This document shows, piece by piece, positions 6,800 through 15,607 of a stretch of 63,168 nt of DNA (position 1 is its first letter; each line of letters starts with the position of its first letter). The stretch is from UBA7185 sp964606855. Its GTDB lineage: Bacteria > Bacillota > Peptococcia > Peptococcales > Peptococcaceae. The stretch spans positions 1-63,168 of the forward strand of contig CAZSHM010000005.1 of the NCBI GenBank assembly GCA_964606855.1, in the 5' to 3' direction. A program made the translations under genes and the position numbers. Under the pieces are notes generated by a model that made no database searches, was not told the origin of the DNA, and worked only from the letters and a program-made list of their open reading frames with translations.

Positions 6800-8803
6800 A
6801 TGTCGACGCAAGAGAAGCAAACGCAGGAGCCCAAGCGCTTCTACATCACCACGCCCATCTACTATCCGAGCGCCACGCTGCACATCGGCCACGCCTATTG
6901 CACGGTGATGGCCGATACCATGACGCGCTACAAGCGGATGCAGGGCTACGAAACCTATTTTTTGACCGGCTCCGACGAGCACGGGCAGAAGATTGAGCGG
7001 GCGGCCAGGGCGCAGAACGTGACGCCCATCGAGTACACGGACAAGATTGTCGCCACGTTCCAGGCGCTCTGGAAGCGGCTCTTGATTTCCAACGATGACT
7101 TTATCCGCACCACCGAACCGCGGCATATGCGGGTTGTGCAGCAGATCTTTCGCACCATCTACGAGAAGGGCGACATCTACAAGTCCGAGTATGAGGGATA
7201 CTACTGCACGCCCTGCGAGACCTTCTTCACCCAGCGGCAGCTGGTGAACGGCAACTGCTGCCCAGACTGCGGCCGCCCCACGGAACTCCTCAAGGAGGAG
7301 AGCTACTTTTTCAAGATGAGCAAATACCAGGACCGGCTGCTGCAGTACATTGAGGAGCACCCGGACTTCATTCAGCCGCTCACGCGCCGCAACGAGATGA
7401 TCAGCTTCATCCGGCAGGGGCTGGAGGATCTCTGCATCTCCCGCACGACCTTCGACTGGGGAATCCCCGTGCCCATCGACGGGAAGCATGTCATCTACGT
7501 GTGGTTTGACGCGCTGACAAACTATATCTCCGCGCTGGGATACGGCACGGACGACGATGCGCTCTACCGCAAATTCTGGCCCGCCGACATCCATCTGGTG
7601 GGCAAGGATATCGCGCGCTTCCACGCGATCATCTGGCCCTGCATCCTGATGGCCGCCGATCTGCCGCTGCCGAAGCAGATTTTTGCGCATGGCTGGGTGC
7701 TGCTCAACAGCGGAAAAATGTCCAAATCCAAGGGCAATGTGGTGGATCCCAACGTCCTTCTGGACAAGTACGGCGTGGACGCGATCCGCTACTTCCTGCT
7801 GCGCGAGATCACGACCGGCGAGGACGGCTACTACTCCGAGGAGGCGCTGGTCAAGCGCATCAACACCGATCTGGCCAACGACTTCGGAAACCTGGTGAGC
7901 CGCACCGTGGCCATGATCGACAAATATTTCGCCGGGGTGGCGCCCGCCGCCACCCCGCAGACCACGCCGTATGACGCGGAGCTGCGCGCGCTGGCCGTCT
8001 CCGTGGGCGATGAGGCGGCGGCGTGCCTGGAAAAGATGGACTTTCCAAATGCCCTCTCCGCCATCTGGAAGCTGGTGAGCCGCGCCAACAAGTACATCGA
8101 CGAGACAGCCCCCTGGCTTTTGGCTAAGGATCCGGAGAAACGCGGCGAGCTGGCGACGGTGCTCTACCATCTGCTGGAGTGCATCCGCATCAGCACGGTG
8201 CTGCTCTCGCCCTTTATGCCGCTTCTGCCGGGCAAGGTGGCGGAGCAGACCGGGCAGGCGCTCGAGGGGCGCCCCTGGAGCGATACCTCCGTATGGGGCC
8301 TGACAGAGGCGGGCGGCAGGGTCTGCAAGAAAGGCGCCATCTTCCCGCGCATCGATCCGAAGACGCTGGATCTGCCCCAGACAGACGCCGCCCCGCAGGA
8401 TACCGCGCCAAGGGAGCCGCAGGCGGCGGCTGCACCGGCCGCGGAGAAAGCTGCGGCGGCGGAGAAGGCAGAGATCGCCTACGACGACTTCGCCAAACTC
8501 GACCTGCGCGTGGCGGAAGTGCTGGACTGCCGGAAGGTGGAGAACGCTGACCGCCTGCTGCAGTTTACGCTGCGGGTGGGCGAGGAGACGCGCACCGTCG
8601 TCTCCGGCATCGCGAAGTTCTACGACGATCCCCGGGCGCTGGTGGGCAAGAAGCTGGTGCTGGTGGCGAATCTCGCGCCCAGAAAGATCCGCGGCATCGT
8701 CTCCCACGGGATGCTGCTGACGGCCGCCACTGACGACGACAGTCTGCTGGAAGTGCTGAGCGTGAAGGACGCGTCCATTCCTTCGGGCGCGCAGGTCTGC
8801 TAG
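6800..8803 (+). CDS. metG: methionyl-tRNA synthetase
   Basis: Charges tRNA-Met and initiator tRNA. The 667-residue class I synthetase shows the HIGH signature (TLHIGHAY, about residue 27), a CxxC...CxxC zinc knob (CTPC and CPDC, about 135-160) and the KMSKS loop (GKMSKSKGN, about 305). After an alanine-rich linker (about 530-560) a C-terminal OB-fold tRNA-binding domain (DFAKLDLRVAEVL...) completes the protein; this domain also promotes dimerisation. The ATG at 6800 follows GGGAGGA. The upstream T-box supports methionine specificity. tatD follows within 10 nt. Confidence 0.97.
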   Translation: MSTQEKQTQEPKRFYITTPIYYPSATLHIGHAYCTVMADTMTRYKRMQGYETYFLTGSDEHGQKIERAARAQNVTPIEYTDKIVATFQALWKRLLISNDDFIRTTEPRHMRVVQQIFRTIYEKGDIYKSEYEGYYCTPCETFFTQRQLVNGNCCPDCGRPTELLKEESYFFKMSKYQDRLLQYIEEHPDFIQPLTRRNEMISFIRQGLEDLCISRTTFDWGIPVPIDGKHVIYVWFDALTNYISALGYGTDDDALYRKFWPADIHLVGKDIARFHAIIWPCILMAADLPLPKQIFAHGWVLLNSGKMSKSKGNVVDPNVLLDKYGVDAIRYFLLREITTGEDGYYSEEALVKRINTDLANDFGNLVSRTVAMIDKYFAGVAPAATPQTTPYDAELRALAVSVGDEAAACLEKMDFPNALSAIWKLVSRANKYIDETAPWLLAKDPEKRGELATVLYHLLECIRISTVLLSPFMPLLPGKVAEQTGQALEGRPWSDTSVWGLTEAGGRVCKKGAIFPRIDPKTLDLPQTDAAPQDTAPREPQAAAAPAAEKAAAAEKAEIAYDDFAKLDLRVAEVLDCRKVENADRLLQFTLRVGEETRTVVSGIAKFYDDPRALVGKKLVLVANLAPRKIRGIVSHGMLLTAATDDDSLLEVLSVKDASIPSGAQVC

Positions 8804-8812
8804 GAGGCGCGT

Positions 8813-9646
8813 ATGGACTACGAGAGAGGATATGCAGCGGACGGCAATCCGGCGTGCGCGGGCGAACCGGAGACGGCGCGGCTGCTCTTTGACACGCACG
8901 CGCACATTCTGGACGAGAAGTTTGACGAGGATCGCCCGCAGGTGATCCAGCGCATCCGCGCGCAGATGGCGGGCATCGTCAATGTCGGCTGTGATCCGCA
9001 GGACTCCGCCCGCTCCGTGGCGCTGGCGGAGTCCTGCGACGGCATTTACGCCGCGGTGGGATTGCATCCGGAGAATGTGCGGGACTACAGCGAGGCGGGA
9101 TGGGCGGAAATCTGCCGCCTCGCGGAGCACCCGAAGGTGGTGGGCATCGGCGAGACGGGACTGGACTACTACTGGGACACCAGCACAAAGGACGCGCAGA
9201 AGCGGCTGTTTTTGCAGCACATCGAGCTGGCCTGCCGGCTGTCGAAGCCGCTGCTCATCCACGACCGCGAGGCCCACGGGGACACATTGGAGATTCTGCA
9301 GCACAGTGATGCCCGCCGCGCGGGCGGGATTCTGCACGCCTTTTCCGGCAGCGCGGAGATGGCGCGGGAGATCGTGAAGCTGGGCTTTTACATCGGGCTC
9401 GGCGGCGCGCTCACCTTCAAGAACGCGCGCAGGGCGGTGGAGGTTGCGGCGGAGGTTCCCCTGGATCGGCTGGTGCTGGAGACGGACTGCCCCTACATGA
9501 CGCCCGTGCCCTTCCGCGGCAAGCGGAACGAGCCGCCCTACGTGCGCTATGTGGCCGAGAAGATCGCCGAAATCCGCGGCATCGCGGTGCAGGACGTCAT
9601 CGAGGCGACATACCGGAACGCGCGGCGCGTCTATCGGCTGCCCTAG
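8813..9646 (+). CDS. tatD: TatD-family metal-dependent hydrolase (DNase)
   Basis: A 277-residue TIM-barrel hydrolase. The metal ligands are in place: DTHAH near residue 28, GETGLDYYWD, HDRE, HAFSG and ETDCP. TatD proteins have 3'-5' DNA/RNA exonuclease activity and act in DNA repair or degradation. The N-terminal 24 residues before LLFDTHAH are an extension relative to most relatives. It starts 9 nt after metG with GGAGG in the gap, so the two are co-transcribed, an arrangement common in Bacillota. Confidence 0.95.
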   Translation: MDYERGYAADGNPACAGEPETARLLFDTHAHILDEKFDEDRPQVIQRIRAQMAGIVNVGCDPQDSARSVALAESCDGIYAAVGLHPENVRDYSEAGWAEICRLAEHPKVVGIGETGLDYYWDTSTKDAQKRLFLQHIELACRLSKPLLIHDREAHGDTLEILQHSDARRAGGILHAFSGSAEMAREIVKLGFYIGLGGALTFKNARRAVEVAAEVPLDRLVLETDCPYMTPVPFRGKRNEPPYVRYVAEKIAEIRGIAVQDVIEATYRNARRVYRLP

Positions 9647-9736
9647 GCGGTCCGGAAGGACGTGCCGCGGGGCGGCTCCTCTCGGAGAAGTGGCCCGCAG
9701 CACGCAGCGCAGCGCAAAAAATTTTCAAAAAAAGGG

Positions 9737-9766
9737 TTGACAGGCTTGCCCCGCTGCGTATATAAT
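9737..9766 (+). promoter_or_regulatory. promoter of the tRNA cluster
   Basis: Consensus TTGACA (9737-9742), an 18-bp spacer and TATAAT (9761-9766), 40 bp ahead of tRNA-Val. Confidence 0.85.
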
Positions 9767-9806
9767 AAACCTTGTCGCTGATGCGCAGGCATGCGGTGGG
9801 CTGCGT

Positions 9807-9879
9807 GGGAGTTTAGCTCAGATGGGAGAGCGTCTGCCTTACAAGCAGAATGTCGGCGGTTCGATTCCGTCAATTCCCA
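9807..9879 (+). tRNA. tRNA-Val (anticodon TAC)
   Basis: Cloverleaf with acceptor GGGAGTT/AATTCCC, anticodon loop TTACAAG and T-loop TTCGATT. Discriminator A at 9879; CCA is not encoded. Confidence 0.93.
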
Positions 9880-9888
9880 TTGTCCTTT

Positions 9889-9962
9889 GGCGCAGTAGTT
9901 CAGACGGTTAGAATGCCAGCCTGTCACGCTGGAGGTCGTGGGTTCGATTCCCATCTGCGTCG
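9889..9962 (+). tRNA. tRNA-Asp (anticodon GTC)
   Basis: Acceptor GGCGCAG/CTGCGTC with one G-T pair, anticodon GTC in CTGTCAC, T-arm GTGGGTTCGATTCCCAT, discriminator G. CCA is not encoded. Confidence 0.93.
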
Positions 9963-9985
9963 CTCTGTTTCGGTTAAGTGAATAT

Positions 9986-10060
9986 GCGGAAGTGGCTCAG
10001 GGGTAGAGCATCGCCTTGCCAAGGCGAGGGTCGCGAGTTCGAATCTCGTCTTCCGCTCCA
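9986..10060 (+). tRNA. tRNA-Gly (anticodon GCC)
   Basis: Acceptor GCGGAAG/CTTCCGC, anticodon stem CGCCT/AGGCG with GCC, discriminator T and an encoded CCA at 10058-10060, unlike the two tRNAs before it. Confidence 0.93.
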
Positions 10061-10062
10061 TC

Positions 10063-10095
10063 AAAAGCAGATCCGGTCGGGTCTGCTTTTTCTTT
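10063..10095 (+). terminator. tRNA-cluster terminator
   Basis: AAAGCAGA pairs with TCTGCTTT, followed by a T run, directly after tRNA-Gly. Confidence 0.85.
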
Positions 10096-10208
10096 CCGAG
10101 GTTCCCCTGCGCCGCTCCGCCCGCAAGCCGGCGCGGTGCGGGCAAAGGGAATCCGGGCACTGTTTCCGCGGAGATCAAAAATATTCCGGAAATATTCCCT
10201 GAAAAAGT

Positions 10209-10237
10209 TTGTCACGGAAAATAAAATTGGCTATAAT
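10209..10237 (+). promoter_or_regulatory. radA-operon promoter
   Basis: TTGTCA (10209-10214), a 17-bp spacer and TATAAT (10232-10237), about 105 bp ahead of radA. Confidence 0.75.
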
Positions 10238-10344
10238 GAAATTGTGCGGCGCGGAGCCCCGCGCCATCCGGAGGCGGAAGGCGGGGAGGCGCGGCAGAGC
10301 GGGAATCTCCGGGCGGAAAGGCCTGTGAAAGCGAGGCGGCGGCG

Positions 10345-11757
10345 ATGGGCAAACCTGCAGGCAAGGCAAAAGAAAAAAGCGTTTTCTTCTGTCAGGAATG
10401 CGGCTACGAGAGCGCCAAATGGCTGGGCAAATGTCCGGGTTGCGGGCAGTGGAACACCTTTGTAGAGGAGATCGTCCCCAGGCAGAAGAGTGAACCTCTG
10501 CTGCAGCCGCGGACACAGAACGACCCGGTTTCTCTGGAGGAGATTTCCGATGACGCCCTGCGGCGCATCGACACCGGCATCCAGGAGCTGAACCGCGTGC
10601 TGGGCGGGGGCATGGTGCCGGGTGCGCTGATGCTCCTGGCCGGCGACCCGGGAATCGGCAAATCGACGCTGACCATGCAGCTGGCGGGCGCCGTCCGGAT
10701 GGAGGGCAACATCCTGTATGTTTCGGGGGAGGAGTCGCGCCAGCAGCTCAAGATGCGCGCCAAGCGCCTCGGCGTCCGGAACGACCGGCTGCTGATCCTG
10801 ACGGAGAACAATCTCTCGCTCGTCGAGAGACAGATCGAAAAATACAGTCCGCGCCTCTTGATTCTGGATTCCATTCAGACGGTCTATCTGCCGGAAGTCT
10901 CCTCGGCCCCCGGCAGTGTGAGCCAGCTGCGGGAATGCACCAGCCGGCTCCTGCAGTGGGCGAAGGGACAGGAGATCTCCATCCTCGTGGTGGGGCACGT
11001 CACGAAGGACGGCGCGGTGGCGGGACCGCGCGTGTTGGAACACATGGTCGACGCGGTGCTCTTCTTCGAGGGGGAGCGGCACAACCAGTTCCGCATTCTG
11101 CGCGCCTTCAAAAACCGCTTCGGCTCCACCAACGAGATCGGTGTCTTTGAGATGCAGGAGCAGGGGCTGGTGGAGATCCACAATCCATCGGAAATCTTTC
11201 TCTCGGAGCGGCCCCGAGGCGCGGTCGGCTCCGTGGTCGTGCCCTGCATGGAGGGCAGCCGCCCGATCTTGGTGGAGCTGCAGGCGCTTGTCGCGCCCAG
11301 CGCGTACGGCAATCCGCGCCGCATGACCAACGGCGCCGATTTCAACCGCACGTCCATGCTCTTGGCGGTGCTGGAGAAGAAGATGCGGCTGCCTTTGGGC
11401 AATCAGGATATTTTTCTCAACGTGGTGGGCGGGCTCAAAATCGACGAGCCCGCGATCGACCTGGGCATCCTGGTGGCGCTCGTCTCCAGCCTGCAGAATC
11501 GTCCGATCCTGGACGACGCTATCCTGCTGGGCGAAGTGGGCCTGGCCGGCGAGGTGCGCACGGTCGGTTTCCTGGATCAGCGCCTGAACGAGGCGGAGAA
11601 GATCGGCTTTCACACGGCCGTCGTGCCAAAAGGCAATCTCAAACGGCAGAAGCAGTACCCGCTGCGGGTTTACGGCGTTTCCAGCGTCGGAGAGGCGCTG
11701 CGTCTGCTCTTGGGCAGCCGGGAAAAAAATACAACACGGGAAGGAGTTTTAGAATAG
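10345..11757 (+). CDS. radA: DNA repair protein RadA
   Basis: RadA is a RecA-like, Lon-related helicase that processes branched recombination intermediates. The 470-residue protein has the N-terminal zinc finger (CQECG...CPGCG, residues 16-35), Walker A GDPGIGKST near residue 100, the RadA-specific KNRFGSTNEIGVFEM motif, and a C-terminal Lon-protease-like domain (from about 280) expected to be inactive as a protease. Its stop is immediately followed by disA, as in many Bacillota where the two genes are coupled. The ribosome site before the ATG (GCGAGGCGG) is only moderate. Confidence 0.97.
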   Translation: MGKPAGKAKEKSVFFCQECGYESAKWLGKCPGCGQWNTFVEEIVPRQKSEPLLQPRTQNDPVSLEEISDDALRRIDTGIQELNRVLGGGMVPGALMLLAGDPGIGKSTLTMQLAGAVRMEGNILYVSGEESRQQLKMRAKRLGVRNDRLLILTENNLSLVERQIEKYSPRLLILDSIQTVYLPEVSSAPGSVSQLRECTSRLLQWAKGQEISILVVGHVTKDGAVAGPRVLEHMVDAVLFFEGERHNQFRILRAFKNRFGSTNEIGVFEMQEQGLVEIHNPSEIFLSERPRGAVGSVVVPCMEGSRPILVELQALVAPSAYGNPRRMTNGADFNRTSMLLAVLEKKMRLPLGNQDIFLNVVGGLKIDEPAIDLGILVALVSSLQNRPILDDAILLGEVGLAGEVRTVGFLDQRLNEAEKIGFHTAVVPKGNLKRQKQYPLRVYGVSSVGEALRLLLGSREKNTTREGVLE

Positions 11758-12834
11758 ATGGAACGGACAGGGAAAAAGAGCGATCTGCTCTCGATACTGA
11801 AAATGACCGCGCCGGGGACTGCGCTGCGCGAAGGCTTGGACAATATGCTGCGGGCCAAAACAGGCGGCCTTCTGGTGCTGACGGACGATCCCGCCATCAA
11901 CGATCTCATCACGGGCGGCTTTGTCATCGATGCACCCTATACGCCGGCCAGCCTCTACGAGCTGGCCAAAATGGACGGCGCGATCATCCTGAACAAGGAC
12001 GCGACCCGCATCCTGCGCGCGAACGCGCATCTCAACCCCGACACGGACGTGCCCTCCGCGGAGACGGGCATTCGGCACCGCACGGCGGAGAAGGTGGCGC
12101 GCCAGCTGGATGTCCTGGTGGTCTGCATCTCACAGCGGCGCAACGTCATTACGCTCTTCAAGGGCGACACCAAATATTACGTGAAGGAGAGCACCGCGGT
12201 GGTGGGGCTCGCCAACCAGGCGGTGCAGACGCTGGACAAGTACAAGACCGCTCTGGACAAGGCGCTGAACAGCCTCAGCGTGCTGGAGTACGACGGGATG
12301 GTCACCGTCACCGACGTGGCCAAGGTGCTGCAGCGGGCCGAGATGTTCGCGCGGGTGGAGGAAGAACTGAACAAATATATCAGTGAACTGGGCAGCGACG
12401 GCCGCCTGATCGAGATGCAGGCCGAAGAACTCACCGCCAACGTCTCCAAGGACGAGGAGCGCACCGTCATGGATTACGAGAACTGGGGCGGGCAAAAGAA
12501 GGCCCAGGAGATTCTCGCACGGCTCCATGCGCTGAAACAGGAAGAACTGCTGCGCCTGGATGTCTTTGCCCGGGAGCTGGGCTATGAGATCGGCAAGGAG
12601 CAGGACAGCATTCTGGTCACGCGCGGGTACCGTCTGCTGAGCCATATCCCGCGGCTGCCGTCCAGCGTCGTCCAGAATATGATCAATTATTTCGGCTCGT
12701 TCACAAAAATCCAGCAGGCTTCTGTGGAAGATTTAGACAAAGTAGAGGGAATTGGAGAGACGAGGGCGAAATCAATCAAAGACGGTCTCAAGCGGATGCG
12801 CGACCAAATCTACTCTGAATTCCACTGGGTCTGA
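11758..12834 (+). CDS. disA: DNA integrity scanning diadenylate cyclase
   Basis: Makes cyclic di-AMP from two ATP and scans DNA for branched structures, which inhibit it. The 358-residue protein has the DAC domain with DGA (DGAIILN, about residue 72) and RHR (RHRTAE, about 106), a helical linker, and C-terminal helix-hairpin-helix repeats (VEGIGETRAKSI). The ATG abuts the radA stop codon with no gap, so translation is probably coupled. RadA is a known inhibitor of DisA in Bacillus, which fits the shared operon. Confidence 0.97.
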   Translation: MERTGKKSDLLSILKMTAPGTALREGLDNMLRAKTGGLLVLTDDPAINDLITGGFVIDAPYTPASLYELAKMDGAIILNKDATRILRANAHLNPDTDVPSAETGIRHRTAEKVARQLDVLVVCISQRRNVITLFKGDTKYYVKESTAVVGLANQAVQTLDKYKTALDKALNSLSVLEYDGMVTVTDVAKVLQRAEMFARVEEELNKYISELGSDGRLIEMQAEELTANVSKDEERTVMDYENWGGQKKAQEILARLHALKQEELLRLDVFARELGYEIGKEQDSILVTRGYRLLSHIPRLPSSVVQNMINYFGSFTKIQQASVEDLDKVEGIGETRAKSIKDGLKRMRDQIYSEFHWV

Positions 12835-12848
12835 CACAGTGCCTTTCC

Positions 12849-12874
12849 GTCCCAATGAGCGCTCTCATTGGGAC
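12849..12874 (+). other. perfect 11-bp hairpin after disA without a U tract
   Basis: GTCCCAATGAG (12849-12859) pairs with CTCATTGGGAC (12864-12874) around CGCT. Only TTCTCG follows, so efficient intrinsic termination is unlikely. It may mark RNA processing or partial attenuation between disA and the next gene. Confidence 0.6.
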
Positions 12875-12949
12875 TTCTCGTCGGGCGGTGCGCCCCGCAA
12901 AAACCGTTGTCCCGTTCTTTTTTCACGCATCGGAAGGGAGGTGAAACCC

Positions 12950-14077
12950 ATGCGGAATACCATTATCAAACGACTGACGCAGATCCTTTTCGCGATTCTG
13001 GGCATCGTGCTCGTCTTCTACGCATTGATGCCGCTGAATCTCTTTCTCACAACCCAGTTTTCCTGGTCGCCGCGCAGTATTCTGATCCTGCAGACCGTGC
13101 TGGAGGCGCTTGGCGCGCTCATCGGCTGGTTCATCGCCAATCCGATTCTGCGCGGCATAATTGCGCTGACCAAATGGATGGAAGGAAAACTGCAGAAAAT
13201 GTCCACACAGGATCTGCTGTTTGGCACCGTTGGTTTGATTATCGGACTCATAGTAGCATTTTTTATCGGCAATGCCCTGTCTTCTCTGCCTATCATCGGT
13301 CCTTATCTGCCAGTCGTCATGTGTCTGCTCTTCGGCTATCTCGGCGCCAGCGTGGGGCTGCGCAAGCGGGACAGCCTGATCTCTTTCTTTTCCGGCATCA
13401 CCGGGAGGGAGGGCACGCGGCACCGCGGCAGGAACAAGACGCGCGCCGCGGGCTATTGCAATATGCCCAAGGTGCTGGACACCAGCGTCATCATTGACGG
13501 GCGCATCGCCGATATCTGCAAGACGGGGTTTGTGGAAGGCCCGCTCATCATCCCCAATTTTGTCCTGGAGGAGCTGCGGCATATCGCGGATTCCTCCGAC
13601 GCGTTGAAGCGCACGAAGGGGCGCCGGGGTCTGGATATGCTGAACATCATTCGCACGGAACTGGACATTGAGGTGGAGATCTCCAACAAAGATTATCCCG
13701 ATCTCGCCGAGGTGGATGACAAGCTGGTGCGCCTGGCGCAGGAACTGGGCGGCTGCGTCGTCACGAACGACTACAACCTGAACAAAGTCGCCACGCTGCA
13801 CGGCGTGGTGGTGCTGAACATCAACGAGCTGGCCAACGCGATCAAACCGGTGGTGCTGCCCGGCGAGAGAATGACGGTGACCGTTGTGAAGGACGGCAAG
13901 GAGCACAATCAGGGCGTGGGCTATCTGGACGACGGAACCATGATCGTAGTGGAAAACGGCCGCCGCTTTATCGGTTCGACCATTGAAGTGGAAGTCACCA
14001 GTGTGATCCAGACCAATGCCGGCCGGATGATCTTCGGCCGTCCCGCGGAGAAACAGGGGACAGTGGAAAGGGCGTGA
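12950..14077 (+). CDS. PIN/TRAM-domain membrane protein (YacL family)
   Basis: A 375-residue protein with about four membrane helices in residues 1-130, a PIN nuclease-fold domain from about 173 (KVLDTSVIIDGRIADI, later acidic residues in TNDYNLNKVA) and a C-terminal TRAM RNA-binding domain (about 305-365). The family is conserved between disA and ispD in Bacillota, as here, and is inferred to be a membrane-tethered RNase, though its substrate is not established. The ATG at 12950 follows a strong GGGAGGTGA; the 115-bp gap after disA holds a hairpin. ispD begins 4 nt after its stop. Confidence 0.92.
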   Translation: MRNTIIKRLTQILFAILGIVLVFYALMPLNLFLTTQFSWSPRSILILQTVLEALGALIGWFIANPILRGIIALTKWMEGKLQKMSTQDLLFGTVGLIIGLIVAFFIGNALSSLPIIGPYLPVVMCLLFGYLGASVGLRKRDSLISFFSGITGREGTRHRGRNKTRAAGYCNMPKVLDTSVIIDGRIADICKTGFVEGPLIIPNFVLEELRHIADSSDALKRTKGRRGLDMLNIIRTELDIEVEISNKDYPDLAEVDDKLVRLAQELGGCVVTNDYNLNKVATLHGVVVLNINELANAIKPVVLPGERMTVTVVKDGKEHNQGVGYLDDGTMIVVENGRRFIGSTIEVEVTSVIQTNAGRMIFGRPAEKQGTVERA

Positions 14078-14081
14078 CGCA

Positions 14082-14795
14082 ATGCAGACCGCGGCGATCC
14101 TTTTAGCGGCGGGGTCCGGGACACGGATGGGGGCCGGGGAGAACAAGCTGTTCCTGCCGCTGGCGGACGCTACCGTGCTGGAGCACACGGTGCGGGCCTT
14201 CCAGGCGTCTCCTCTGGTGGATGCGATCCTGCTGGTGGGGAAGGAGGCAGAGCGCGATGCACTCGCGCGGCTGATTCCACGACGGCGCTTTGATAAGCTG
14301 CTGGGCTATGTTTCCGGCGGCGCCGAGCGGCAGGATTCCGTGCTGTGCGGCCTGGAGGCGCTGCCGGAATCCTATGCGCGCGTGCTCATCCACGATGGGG
14401 CGCGCCCCTTCGTGACCCCGGAACTCCTGGAGGCGCTCCTCGGCGCGGTCACGCCGGCGTGCGGCGCCGTCGCCGCTGTGCCGGTGAAGGACACCATCAA
14501 AGAGGCGTCGGCGGACCGGCTGGTGACGCGGACGCCGGAGCGCAGCCGCCTCTGGCAGGTGCAGACGCCGCAGTGCTTCTATACGGGCGCGATCCTGCGC
14601 TGTTACCGAGCCGCGGAGCGCGACGGCTGCCGCGCGACCGACGACGCCTCTTTGGCGGAGCGCTACGGCCTGGCGGTGCGGCTCGTGCCCGCCTACTACG
14701 AGAACATCAAACTGACGACGCCGGAGGACATGGCGGTGGCGGAGGTATTTCTGCAGCGGCTGCGCGCGGGGCGCACCGTGCTTTTGGAGCCGTGA
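14082..14795 (+). CDS. ispD: 2-C-methyl-D-erythritol 4-phosphate cytidylyltransferase
   Basis: Third enzyme of the MEP isoprenoid pathway: MEP + CTP gives CDP-ME. The 237-residue protein has the nucleotide-binding LLAAGSGTRMG at residues 7-17, the family motifs DGARPF and VPVKDTIK, and the C-terminal ENIKLTTPEDMAVAE. It starts 4 nt after the PIN/TRAM gene and is followed by ispF. Confidence 0.97.
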   Translation: MQTAAILLAAGSGTRMGAGENKLFLPLADATVLEHTVRAFQASPLVDAILLVGKEAERDALARLIPRRRFDKLLGYVSGGAERQDSVLCGLEALPESYARVLIHDGARPFVTPELLEALLGAVTPACGAVAAVPVKDTIKEASADRLVTRTPERSRLWQVQTPQCFYTGAILRCYRAAERDGCRATDDASLAERYGLAVRLVPAYYENIKLTTPEDMAVAEVFLQRLRAGRTVLLEP

Positions 14796-14837
14796 TTCCT
14801 CAAAGAGGAAGCGGCCTTTTGCAGCGAGGTGAGAGGG

Positions 14838-15332
14838 ATGCGCATTGGATTCGGATACGATGTACATCAGCTGGTGGAGGGGCGGCCCTTGATTCTGGGC
14901 GGCGTGGAGATCCCCTATGCGAAGGGACTGCTGGGGCACTCCGACGCGGATGTCCTGACCCACGCCCTGATGGACGCGCTTCTGGGCGCGGCGGGGCTGG
15001 GCGATATCGGCCGCCATTTCCCGGACAGCGATGCGCAATACCTTGGCATCTCCAGTCTTCGCCTTCTGGAACGCGTCCGCGCACTCCTGGAAGCGCGCGG
15101 CTATCGGCTGCACAACGCCGACGTCACCGTGGTGGCACAGCGCCCGCGGCTGGCGGCGTATATCCCGCGGATGGAGGCGCTGCTGGCCGCCGCGCTCGGC
15201 GCCGCGCCGGGCAGCGTCAACGTCAAGGCTACCACCACGGAACATCTGGGGTTTGAGGGCGAGGGCCTGGGGATCTCCGCCTACGCCGTCTGCACGCTGG
15301 AAGCGCCGGGGGACGGGGCGGACACGCCCTGA
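14838..15332 (+). CDS. ispF: 2-C-methyl-D-erythritol 2,4-cyclodiphosphate synthase
   Basis: Cyclises CDP-ME 2-phosphate to MEcPP. The 164-residue protein has the zinc ligands in YDVHQL (Asp8, His10) and LGHSDADVLTHALMDALLG, plus DIGRHFPDSD. The ATG at 14838 follows AGGTGAGAGGG; a GTG 9 nt upstream lies inside that site. ispD and ispF are separate genes here, 42 nt apart. The gene ends 13 nt before the assembly gap, so its terminator, if any, is not seen. Confidence 0.97.
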   Translation: MRIGFGYDVHQLVEGRPLILGGVEIPYAKGLLGHSDADVLTHALMDALLGAAGLGDIGRHFPDSDAQYLGISSLRLLERVRALLEARGYRLHNADVTVVAQRPRLAAYIPRMEALLAAALGAAPGSVNVKATTTEHLGFEGEGLGISAYAVCTLEAPGDGADTP

Positions 15333-15345
15333 CGCCCGGAAGACC

Positions 15346-15445
15346 NNNNNNNNNNNNNNNNNNNNNNNNNNNNNNNNNNNNNNNNNNNNNNNNNNNNNNN
15401 NNNNNNNNNNNNNNNNNNNNNNNNNNNNNNNNNNNNNNNNNNNNN
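15346..15445. other. assembly gap (100 N)
   Basis: Exactly 100 N, the usual placeholder for a scaffold join of unknown true length. It hides the region between ispF and the cysE leader, including the specifier stem of the T-box. Confidence 0.99.
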
Positions 15446-15547
15446 TTTCCGGGTGGCCCCGTTACAGTGCCGCAGAGGATCCCGCCTGGGATCAAATAGA
15501 GTGGAACCACGGTCGAGCGTCTCTAACCCGGATGCCCGGCCTTTTTC
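15446..15547 (+). promoter_or_regulatory. 3' part of a T-box leader, probably for tRNA-Cys
   Basis: AGAGTGGAACCACG (15498-15511) is a T-box sequence with small changes from consensus. Its TGGA would pair with a TCCA tRNA end, and tRNA-Cys has discriminator U. AGAG (15498-15501) can pair with CTCT (15521-15524) to form the antiterminator. A GC-rich stretch and CTTTTT (15541-15546) follow as the likely terminator. The 5' half with the specifier codon is lost in the N gap, so amino-acid specificity rests on the TGGA and the cysE-cysS genes downstream. Confidence 0.8.
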
Positions 15548-15607
15548 GTTATCTCTACAGGCGCGCCGCGACAGACAGACGGCACGCGAGCGCGAGGAGG
15601 TTTGCTT

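Noticed and set aside
6677..9703. Thousand-codon reverse frame opposite metG and tatD
   Set aside because: The forward frames carry all MetG and TatD motifs; the reverse product has biased composition and no recognisable domain.
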